NCBI RefSeq assembly: GCF_907163125.1
Contig: NZ_OU015319.1
Location: forward strand, 310,001-374,000
Reading direction: 5' to 3'
Source: Cloacibacterium caeni
Lineage (GTDB): Bacteria > Bacteroidota > Bacteroidia > Flavobacteriales > Weeksellaceae
DNA length: 64,000 bases
The translations under genes and the position numbers were made by a program. Of the stretch, positions 58,144-64,000 are shown piece by piece (position 1 is the first letter of the stretch; each line of letters opens with the position of its first letter). The notes under the pieces are model-generated. The model searched no databases. It was not told the DNA's origin and saw nothing but the letters and a program-made list of their open reading frames with translations.

Positions 58144-60987
58144 ATGACAAATTCTGACAAAAGACTTTTTCTCATCGATGCTTATGCGATGATTTTCCGC
58201 GGTTATTACGCCCTGATTAGAAATCCTAGATTAACTTCTAAAGGTTTTGATACGTCTGCTATTTTTGGATTTACCAATTCATTAATTGAGTTGATTAGAA
58301 GAGAAAAACCTACACATTTGGCTGTGGTTTTTGATGTAGGAAAAGAAAATGTGAGAACCGCAGATTTTACAGAATACAAAGCCAACAGAAGTGACACTCC
58401 AGAAGCGATTAAAAACGCAGTTCCATACATTCACAGGATTTTAGAAGCCATGCATATTCCAATTTTGGGAGTAGAAGGTTATGAAGCAGATGACGTGATA
58501 GGAACCATTGCCAATAAAGCCGAAAAAGAAGGGTACACCACGTTTATGGTAACGCCAGATAAGGATTTTGCGCAGTTGGTTACCGACAAAATTAAAATCT
58601 ACAAACCGGGTTTAAAAGGTGGCGATGTAGAAATTTTAGGCGTAGAAGAAGTTAAAGCTAAATACGAAATTGAAGACCCAAAACAAGTCATCGATTTTCT
58701 GGCAATGATGGGAGATGCTGTGGATAATATTCCAGGATTGGAAGGAGTGGGCGAAAAAACTGCTATGAAATTTTTGAAAGAATTTGGCAGTATAGAAAAT
58801 CTTTTGGCAAACACTTCTCAACTGAAAGGAAAACTGAAAGAAAAAGTAGAAAATTCTGCAGAAAGAGGGATTTTGTCAAAAAAATTGGCAACGATTATTT
58901 GTGACGTTCCCGTTGAATTCCACCAAGAGCAATACGATTTAGATATTCCAGATTTTGAAAAAGTTCGTGAGATTTTTGACGAAATAGAATTTAGAAGATT
59001 GTATGAAAATCTGTACAGAGCATTTCATAATGAGCAATCAGCAATCAGCAATCAGCAATCAGCGAATGAAAGTGATTCAAAACCAGTCTCGCAGAAAGCG
59101 GAAAGCGGAAAGCAGAATGCTCTACAATTAGACCTTTTCGCAGATTTCGAAGCGCTAGAACAATCTACTTCTACTACGCTCAATATCGAAACTACGGATA
59201 AAATTTATCAATACATTGATACCGAAAAAGCTCAGAAAATTTTAGTCAAAAATCTTTTGGCACAAAAAGTAGTTTGTTTTGACACAGAAACTACTTCGCT
59301 TAATGAAATGGAAACCGAACTTATCGGGATGAGTTTCTGTTACAGAAAAGGATTGGCTTATTACATTCCGATTTCTGAAAACCAAGAAGAAGCAAAGAAA
59401 ACGTTAGAAATTTTCCGTCCGTTTTTTGAGAAAAAAGAGATTTTAAAAATCGCTCACAATCTTAAATTCGATTATAAAGTTCTGAAACATTACGGTGTTG
59501 AAGTTGAAGGAGCGATTTTTGACACGATGATTGCCCATTATCTTCTAAATCCAGACGGAAGACACGGAATGGATTATCTATCAGAGATTTACCTCAATTA
59601 TAAGCCTGTTTCTATTGAAAGTTTAATTGGCAAAAAAGGCAAGAACCAAGGAACATTGCGTGATGTTTCGCTAGAAGAACAAACCAATTACGCTGCCGAA
59701 GATGCAGATGTAACGTTTCAACTCTATGAAATTTTTGCGCCTCAACTGAAAAAAGAAGGGGTAGAAGATTTGTTTTATCACATCGAAATGCCATTAATGC
59801 GCGTTTTGGCAAAAATGGAATTTGCGGGAATTTCTTTAGACGAAAATTGGTTAATTCAAGAAAGCAAGGATTTAGAAAACGACTTGAAAAACCTTGAAAC
59901 CAAAATTTTTGAACTCTGTGGAGAAGAATTTAACATGAATTCTCCGAAACAACTCGGCGAAATTTTATTCGAAAAGTTAAAATTAGACCCGAAAGCGAAA
60001 AAGACCAAAACTGGTCAATACGCTACTTCGGAAGATATTTTGCAGAAATTGGCTTCTAAACATGAAATTATCCAATATATTTTAGAATACAGAACCTACC
60101 AAAAATTGAAGTCAACGTATGTAGATGCATTGCCGAATCAGATTGACAAAGACACGAAAAGAGTACATACCAACTTTTCGCAAACTACAGCTGCTACAGG
60201 AAGATTGGCTTCTCTGAACCCGAATTTACAGAACATTCCGATTAGAACTTTGCGTGGTCAACAAATTCGTGGAGCTTTCGTAGCAGATGAAGGAAACAAA
60301 CTTATTTCTGCCGATTATTCTCAGATAGAATTGCGCTTGATTGCAGAAATTTCTGGCGAAGAAAATATGATTAAAGCCTTCCAAAATGGCGAAGATATTC
60401 ACGCTTCTACTGCGGCAAAATTATTTAAAATCCCAATCGAAGAAGTGACCAAAACACAGCGTTCACAAGCCAAAACCGTGAATTTTGGGATTATTTATGG
60501 TCAAGGTGCGTTTGCTTTGGCAGAACAAACTGGACTTTCGCGAACGGAAGCAAAACAACTCATTGATTCTTACTACGAAACCTATCCGAAATTGAAAGAA
60601 TTCATGGCTGAACAAGTTGCGAAAGCTAGAAAATTAGGATATGTAGAAACAATTTTGGGTAGAAAACGCCATTTGCAAGACATCAATTCTAATAATTTTG
60701 TGGTAAAAGGTCACGCCGAAAGAAATGCTGTAAACGCACCGATTCAAGGTTCTGCGGCAGATATTATCAAATTGGCGATGATTAAAATTCAGGAAGTTCT
60801 GGAACAGGAACATCTGAAAACTAAAATGCTCTTACAAGTGCATGACGAATTGGTTTTTGAAGCACCAGAAAACGAAGTAGAAATCGCCAAAAAACTGATT
60901 AAAGAAAATATGGAAAACGCCTACAAAACTGAAGTTCCTTTATTAGTGGAAGTTGGCGTGGGTGAAAATTGGCTGGAAGCGCATTGA
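58144..60987 (+). CDS. polA: DNA polymerase I
   Basis: A 947-residue protein with all three domains. 5'-nuclease (about 1-290: LFLIDAYAMIFRGYYAL, EGYEADDVIGTIA, AMMGDAVDNIPGLEGVGEKT); 3'-5' exonuclease (about 350-540) with DEDD residues in CFDTETTSLNE, IAHNLKFDYKVL and YAAEDADVTFQLY, so proofreading appears intact; polymerase (about 545-947) with motif A SADYSQIELRLIAE, motif B RSQAKTVNFGIIYGQG and motif C QVHDELVFEAP. The linker between the first two domains (about 295-330) contains two heptanucleotide arrays translated in frame. Divergent from the HipA-like kinase. Confidence 0.97.
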   Translation: MTNSDKRLFLIDAYAMIFRGYYALIRNPRLTSKGFDTSAIFGFTNSLIELIRREKPTHLAVVFDVGKENVRTADFTEYKANRSDTPEAIKNAVPYIHRILEAMHIPILGVEGYEADDVIGTIANKAEKEGYTTFMVTPDKDFAQLVTDKIKIYKPGLKGGDVEILGVEEVKAKYEIEDPKQVIDFLAMMGDAVDNIPGLEGVGEKTAMKFLKEFGSIENLLANTSQLKGKLKEKVENSAERGILSKKLATIICDVPVEFHQEQYDLDIPDFEKVREIFDEIEFRRLYENLYRAFHNEQSAISNQQSANESDSKPVSQKAESGKQNALQLDLFADFEALEQSTSTTLNIETTDKIYQYIDTEKAQKILVKNLLAQKVVCFDTETTSLNEMETELIGMSFCYRKGLAYYIPISENQEEAKKTLEIFRPFFEKKEILKIAHNLKFDYKVLKHYGVEVEGAIFDTMIAHYLLNPDGRHGMDYLSEIYLNYKPVSIESLIGKKGKNQGTLRDVSLEEQTNYAAEDADVTFQLYEIFAPQLKKEGVEDLFYHIEMPLMRVLAKMEFAGISLDENWLIQESKDLENDLKNLETKIFELCGEEFNMNSPKQLGEILFEKLKLDPKAKKTKTGQYATSEDILQKLASKHEIIQYILEYRTYQKLKSTYVDALPNQIDKDTKRVHTNFSQTTAATGRLASLNPNLQNIPIRTLRGQQIRGAFVADEGNKLISADYSQIELRLIAEISGEENMIKAFQNGEDIHASTAAKLFKIPIEEVTKTQRSQAKTVNFGIIYGQGAFALAEQTGLSRTEAKQLIDSYYETYPKLKEFMAEQVAKARKLGYVETILGRKRHLQDINSNNFVVKGHAERNAVNAPIQGSAADIIKLAMIKIQEVLEQEHLKTKMLLQVHDELVFEAPENEVEIAKKLIKENMENAYKTEVPLLVEVGVGENWLEAH
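59033..59063 (+). repeat. Heptanucleotide array AGCAATC x4 inside polA
   Basis: Four perfect AGCAATC units plus a partial AGC, coding part of the linker (about residues 297-307). Since 7 is not a multiple of 3, a change of one unit would shift the frame. Confidence 0.95.
59094..59114 (+). repeat. Heptanucleotide array GAAAGCG x3 inside polA
   Basis: Three units GAAAGCG, GAAAGCG, GAAAGCA a short way downstream of the AGCAATC array, also inside the linker-coding region. Confidence 0.9.
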
Positions 60988-61062
60988 TTTTGAGTGGGAG
61001 AATGGTAGAGTTAGAAAATTGGAGAGTTTGCTTTTCTAAAAATTCAAAATTTATTTTAAAAA

Positions 61063-61285
61063 TTGCTTCGTAGAAGCAAAAGTTTTGTAGAAAAAAATGT
61101 AGAATTTGAAAGGAAGTTCCGTAGGAACGACAGATTTTTAAGATTTGGAATTTATTCCAAACATTAGAGAGTTTAATAGATGTTTTTGCTTCGGAGAAGC
61201 AAAAGGCTTGTAGAAAAAAAATGTAGATTTTGAAAGGAAGTTCCGTAGGAACGATAGATAATTTGAGGTTTGGAATTTACTCCAA
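61063..61285. repeat. Duplicated three-hairpin module (REP-like) in the gap after polA
   Basis: Two copies of a roughly 100-base module (61063-61160 and 61186-61285), each with three hairpins. They are TTGCTTC-GTA/GGA-GAAGCAA, GTTCC-GTA-GGAAC, and a TTTGGAAT..ATTCCAAA type (second copy shorter). They differ by substitutions but keep the stems. This accounts for most of the 430-base gene-free stretch 60988-61418. Confidence 0.85.
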
Positions 61286-61308
61286 TAACAAGTATTAGTT
61301 TCAATAGG

Positions 61309-61360
61309 AACGGGCTTTAGCCCGTTTTCAAAATAAAAAAAATCAATTGGCTTTAGCCAA
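61309..61360. repeat. GGCTTTAGCC hairpins
   Basis: AACGGGC-TTTA-GCCCGTT (61309-61326) and TTGGC-TTTA-GCCAA (61347-61360). The TTTAGCC core is shared with the hairpin at 7494-7512 beside the Y1 transposase. Confidence 0.8.
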
Positions 61361-61370
61361 AATTTAAAAA

Positions 61371-61406
61371 ATACCAAATACCAAATACCAAAATACTAAT
61401 TACTAA
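61371..61406. repeat. Heptanucleotide tandem array (ATACCAA-type)
   Basis: Units ATACCAA x3, then (one extra A) ATACTAA and TTACTAA, ending 12 bases upstream of the YciI-like gene. The last unit is identical to one in the array at 37483. Confidence 0.85.
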
Positions 61407-61418
61407 TCAAAAAAAAAT

Positions 61419-61688
61419 ATGAAAACAGTAGTTCTTTACGAAACCGCTCCAGATACAACTATGGAAAAAATGATGGAAATTTTTCCTGCGCATCAAGCCA
61501 ATGAAGAAATCTTTGTAAAAGCTGGAAAAATTCTAGGAATTGGTCCGTTTGCAATTCCGGGAGAAGGAGCGATGGCTATTTTTACTGATAGAGAATCTGC
61601 CGAAGAATTTGTAAAAGGCGACCCATTTGTAACCACAGGTTTGGTTTCGAAAGTAATCATCAAAGAATGGCATGACGAATTAATGTAA
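61419..61688 (+). CDS. YciI-like (DGPF) protein
   Basis: An 89-residue cytoplasmic protein with a ferredoxin-like alpha-beta pattern: MKTVVLYETAPDTTMEKMME, GKILGIGPFAIPGEGAMAIF, GDPFVTTGLVSKVIIKEW. The GDPF block is characteristic of YciI-like proteins, whose function is mostly undefined. Only 3 bases separate its stop from the glycosyltransferase start, so they are cotranscribed. Confidence 0.8.
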   Translation: MKTVVLYETAPDTTMEKMMEIFPAHQANEEIFVKAGKILGIGPFAIPGEGAMAIFTDRESAEEFVKGDPFVTTGLVSKVIIKEWHDELM

Positions 61689-61691
61689 TCC

Positions 61692-62666
61692 ATGAAGTTT
61701 CTTATTATAATTCCCGCTCACAACGAAGAAGAAAACATACTTCCGTGTTTAGAATCGCTGAAAAATCAGACGTTTCATGATTTTAAATGCGTCATTGTGA
61801 ACGATGGTTCTACGGATAAAACTCGAGAAATTGTAGAAAATTTTATTAAAAGTGTCACGCTGAGCGGAGTCGAAGCGTTAAGTTTCAAAGTTTTAAATTT
61901 AGAAAAATCCGAACATCAACCCGGCGCAAAAGTCGTGAGAACTTTCAATAAAGGTTTAGAAACCGAAAATTTAGAAAATTTTGACGTGGTTTGTAAATTC
62001 GATGCAGATATTATTTTCCCTGAAAATTATTTAGAAAAAATCAACGAAGTTTACGAGAAAAATCCAAACGCAGGAATGGTTTCTGGGTTGGTTTACATTA
62101 AAAAAGATTCCTCGTTCCTCGGAATGACAAAAAGAAATTCTGTCATTCTGAATGAAGCGCAGCGAAATGAAGAATCTAAAAGCGATTTTACAATTTCACA
62201 ACTTCACGATTTTACCAATCAAAATGAATGGATTTTTGAAAATCTGTCTTCTAAAAATCATGTTCGTGGTCCTATAAAATCTTACCGAAAAGAAGTTTTC
62301 CAGAAAATGAATGGTTTGAGAGCGGTTCTCGGTTGGGATAATATCGATGTGATGTTGTGTAAAATGCACGGATTTGAAACAGTAACACTTCAAGAACTTT
62401 GGGTGAAACATCTTCGCCCAACTGCCTATAAATACAAATCTCAAAAAGCCCAGAAATTGGGAGAATATTTCTATAATATTGGACTTAATTTTCCTTTGGC
62501 TGCTATTTCTTCGGCAAAATCTTCGTTGAAAAATAAATCTATTTTTGAATTTTTTATCACCATGAAATCTTTTTTGAAAAAGAAAAACGATAGAATTTTA
62601 ACGAAAAAAGAAATTGCGTTTATTAGAAATTTGAGGTGGAATGAAATAAAGCAAAAATTCACGTAA
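61692..62666 (+). CDS. Family 2 glycosyltransferase with in-frame repeat insertions
   Basis: A 324-residue GT2 enzyme: KFLIIIPAHNEEENILPCLE (2-21), VNDGSTDKTREIVENF (about 36-51), metal-binding CKFDADIIFPENY, GPIKSYRKEVFQKMNGL and LGWDNIDVMLC. Two stretches are translated repeats: SVTLSGVEA (about 54-63) and residues 139-162 (DSSFLGMTKRNSVILNEAQR then NEES), the latter encoded by two repeats in inverted orientation. Both fall in probable surface loops, and the catalytic blocks are intact. The donor sugar is unknown. Confidence 0.88.
   Translation: MKFLIIIPAHNEEENILPCLESLKNQTFHDFKCVIVNDGSTDKTREIVENFIKSVTLSGVEALSFKVLNLEKSEHQPGAKVVRTFNKGLETENLENFDVVCKFDADIIFPENYLEKINEVYEKNPNAGMVSGLVYIKKDSSFLGMTKRNSVILNEAQRNEESKSDFTISQLHDFTNQNEWIFENLSSKNHVRGPIKSYRKEVFQKMNGLRAVLGWDNIDVMLCKMHGFETVTLQELWVKHLRPTAYKYKSQKAQKLGEYFYNIGLNFPLAAISSAKSSLKNKSIFEFFITMKSFLKKKNDRILTKKEIAFIRNLRWNEIKQKFT
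61852..61877. repeat. Dispersed repeat, family B (inside a glycosyltransferase gene)
   Basis: GTGTCACGCTGAGCGGAGTC followed by GAAGCG. Other copies: 367-389 (opposite orientation; the translated piece gives LSGAEG) and 1332-1387 (degenerate). Confidence 0.75.
62106..62175. repeat. Inverted pair of dispersed repeats inside a glycosyltransferase gene
   Basis: GATTCCTCGTTCCTCGGAAT plus GACA (62106-62129) faces TGTCATTCTGAATGAAGCGC and its continuation to GAAGAATC (62141-62175) across an 11-base spacer. The outer GATTC/GAATC and inner TGACA/TGTCA can pair, forming a long imperfect hairpin. Confidence 0.85.
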
Positions 62667-62670
62667 TTCC

Positions 62671-62715
62671 ACGTAGGGACAAGTCGTGACTTGTCCGAAA
62701 AACCAAAGGTTTTCA
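62671..62715. repeat. REP element upstream of the RAYT gene
   Basis: GTAGGGACAAGTCGTGACTT continues to GTCC; the palindrome GGACAAGTC-GT-GACTTGTCC spans 62677-62696, followed by a second hairpin GAAAAACC-AAA-GGTTTTC. It starts 5 bases after the glycosyltransferase stop. Confidence 0.9.
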
Positions 62716-62757
62716 ATGTGTATAAATCCAAAAACCAAATTTCAGAAAAAATTAAAA

Positions 62758-63228
62758 ATGCAAGGAAGAAAACGAAATAGAAAATTAGATTTTGATTATT
62801 GGTCAGAAGCTATTTATTTTGTTACGATTTGCACACAAAATAGAGTTCATTATTTTGGGAAAGTTGAAAGCGGTAAAATGAATTTGAGTAATTTTGGAAA
62901 AGTAGCTTATGAAAAATGCATTTGGTTAGAAAATCAATATCCTTATGTAGAAATTCATAATTTTATTATCATGCCCAATCATATTCACATACTTTTTGAA
63001 ATAAATAAAATTGATAAAGAGGTGAAAATAAAATCTGTTTCATCTTTAATAGGCGCCTATAAAATGGTGGTTTCTAAAGAAATTCATTTGCATGGAAATA
63101 TTGATTTTTCTTGGCAAAGGTCATTTCACGATCATATTGTAAGGTCAGAAAATAGTTATGAAAATATTTACAATTACATCACAAATAATCCTGAAAATTG
63201 GAAAAAAGATAAATTTTATGGAAATTAA
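62758..63228 (+). CDS. REP-associated tyrosine transposase (RAYT)
   Basis: A 156-residue Y1 transposase of the RAYT type. HUH pair His75-Ile-His77 in MPNHIHILF; the RAYT hallmark SWQRSFHDHIVRSENSYENI precedes the candidate nucleophiles Tyr138/Tyr140 in IYNYITNNPENW. N-terminal YWSEAIYFVTICTQNR is also typical. ATG 62758 chosen; upstream starts (62716 ATG, 62686 GTG) lie in the REP hairpins. Palindromic REPs flank it: forward at 62671 and 63247, reversed at 63314. This is a complete RAYT-REP unit, probably domesticated rather than an ordinary IS. Confidence 0.92.
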   Translation: MQGRKRNRKLDFDYWSEAIYFVTICTQNRVHYFGKVESGKMNLSNFGKVAYEKCIWLENQYPYVEIHNFIIMPNHIHILFEINKIDKEVKIKSVSSLIGAYKMVVSKEIHLHGNIDFSWQRSFHDHIVRSENSYENIYNYITNNPENWKKDKFYGN

Positions 63229-63246
63229 TAAATGCACAAACATTTG

Positions 63247-63270
63247 TAGGGGCAAGTCGCGAATTGTCCA
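63247..63270. repeat. REP element (degenerate) downstream of the RAYT gene
   Basis: TAGGGGCAAGTCGCGAATTG then TCC; same orientation as the upstream copy, but the stem is imperfect. Confidence 0.7.
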
Positions 63271-63313
63271 AAATTCCAAAAAACATTTTATTATTTGTCC
63301 TAATTTTATTTTT

Positions 63314-63355
63314 GAAAACCTACGGTTTTCGGACAAGTCACGACTTGTCCCTACG
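63314..63355. repeat. REP element, inverted copy, at the start of the amidohydrolase gene
   Basis: GAAAACC-TAC-GGTTTTC (63314-63330) followed by GGACAAGTCACGACTTGTCC (63331-63350) and CTACG; a reverse-orientation copy of the element at 62671, ending about 7 bases before the ATG of the next gene. Confidence 0.9.
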
Positions 63356-63361
63356 ATAATA

Positions 63362-64000
63362 ATGATGTTTTTTTGTATTTTATTTTCCGCACAAAAAAAG
63401 GTAGATTTAATTGTTCACAATGCTAGAATTTACACCGTAAATCAGAATTTTGATATTGCTGAAGTCATGGCGATTTCCAAAGGAAAAATTGTAGCTATTG
63501 GAGGAAAAGAGATTCTAAAAAAATATACTGCAACTCAAAAAATTGATGCTCAAGGAAAGCCCGTTTATCCGGGTTTTATAGATGCGCATTGCCATTTTAC
63601 AGGTTATGCAACAGATCGTTGGAAAAGTGATTTGGTTGGCACTAAATCTTGGGAAGAAATTGTAGGAAAAATCAAAAAATACAGCGAAACGGCTCATAAA
63701 TTTTGGTTGTATGGAAGAGGTTGGGATCAGAATGATTGGGCGGTAAAAGAATATCCAACCAAAGAAAAATTAGATGAATTGTTTCCTAATCGTCCGGTTT
63801 ATTTAAAAAGAGTGGATGGTCACGCTGCCATTGCCAATCAAAAAGCCTTGGATTTGGCTAAAATTACAACCGAAACTAAAATTTTGGGTGGAGATATTGA
63901 ACAAAAAAACGGAAAATTAACCGGGATTTTAGTTGATAATGCCATGGATTTGGTAGAAAAAGTGATTCCAGAGATTGAAGATGATTTGGCCATCAAATAT
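63362..64000 (+). CDS. Amidohydrolase (YtcJ/Amidohydro_3-like), 5' part
   Basis: An open frame of 213 codons from 63362 to the window end. The sequence is MMFFCILFSAQKKVDLIVHN, then ARIYTVN and SKGKIVAIGG, and the metal-binding motif PGFIDAHCHF (about 68-77). It goes on with WLYGRGWDQNDW and RPVYLKRVDGHAAIANQKAL, typical of Amidohydro_3 family metal-dependent hydrolases. The signal peptide is only about 10 residues long, unusually short, and the REP element ends 7 bases upstream, so an upstream part of the signal may have been lost. The C-terminus lies outside the window. Confidence 0.88.
   Translation, partial: MMFFCILFSAQKKVDLIVHNARIYTVNQNFDIAEVMAISKGKIVAIGGKEILKKYTATQKIDAQGKPVYPGFIDAHCHFTGYATDRWKSDLVGTKSWEEIVGKIKKYSETAHKFWLYGRGWDQNDWAVKEYPTKEKLDELFPNRPVYLKRVDGHAAIANQKALDLAKITTETKILGGDIEQKNGKLTGILVDNAMDLVEKVIPEIEDDLAIKY

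Noticed and set aside
62686-62757. Longer RAYT start (GTG 62686 or ATG 62716)
   Set aside because: Both lie in the REP hairpins and add no conserved residues; ATG 62758 begins the conserved domain.

Overview
The window looks like a chromosome segment from a low-GC (about one-third G+C) Bacteroidota, most likely of the Flavobacteriia (Weeksellaceae, Chryseobacterium/Cloacibacterium-like). The evidence is Bacteroidota -7 promoter boxes (TAnnTTTG) just upstream of many starts, signal peptides ending in a Q at the start of the mature protein, a type IX secretion sorting domain, a transketolase split into two genes, RteC and Bacteroidota-type integrase genes, and lineage-typical DUF proteins. This assignment comes from gene content read by eye; no database search was run.

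Layout. 1-4381 is the end of an integrative element abutting a tRNA-Ser(GGA) gene: truncated ATPase, replication-initiator-like protein, excisionase-like HTH protein, RteC-family protein and tyrosine integrase. From 4382 to about 47400 the content is mainly chromosomal housekeeping: asparaginase, rRNA/tRNA modification (TrmH-like, RsmE, TsaD, RsmB-like), TamB, Lrp and Rrf2 regulators with a Ric iron-sulfur repair protein, transketolase halves, transporters, agmatine-to-putrescine genes (aguA/aguB), asnB, pheS, a ferredoxin with its reductase, secreted peptidases, two surface proteins with T9SS features, pepD, recR, two glycosyltransferases and secG. 47473-54237 is a more A+T-rich accessory block: a twin-motif lipoprotein, a DUF1016 nuclease, four unrecognised exported proteins with recombined signal peptides, and a WG-repeat protein. 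54446-64000 holds a PcrA/UvrD helicase, a DUF3037/HipA-like kinase pair, polA, a YciI-like protein, a glycosyltransferase, a RAYT (REP-associated tyrosine transposase) and the start of an exported amidohydrolase.

The most unusual feature is the density of small repeats. (i) Heptanucleotide tandem arrays lie between or inside genes, including two inside polA and one in its promoter. (ii) Hairpin (REP-like) elements cluster around two different Y1/RAYT transposase genes and in the gap after polA. (iii) Repeats of the kind found between genes are inserted in frame inside a glycosyltransferase gene and a mobile-element replication gene. (iv) Telomere-like hexamer runs also occur. A second unusual feature is the exported-protein cluster at 49144-52690, where two nearly identical signal-peptide DNA segments alternate over diverged mature domains. 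That points to signal-peptide swapping or gene conversion.

Coordinated units visible: int/rteC/xis/rep/ATPase of the mobile element; Rrf2 to Ric (nitrosative or oxidative stress repair); transketolase N and C halves; aguB-aguA (1-base overlap); ferredoxin reductase plus ferredoxin; tsaD with an overlapping WapI-like immunity gene; HipA-like kinase with DUF3037 (14-base overlap); and the five-gene exported/WG-repeat run. Hairpin terminators separate most of the convergent pairs.
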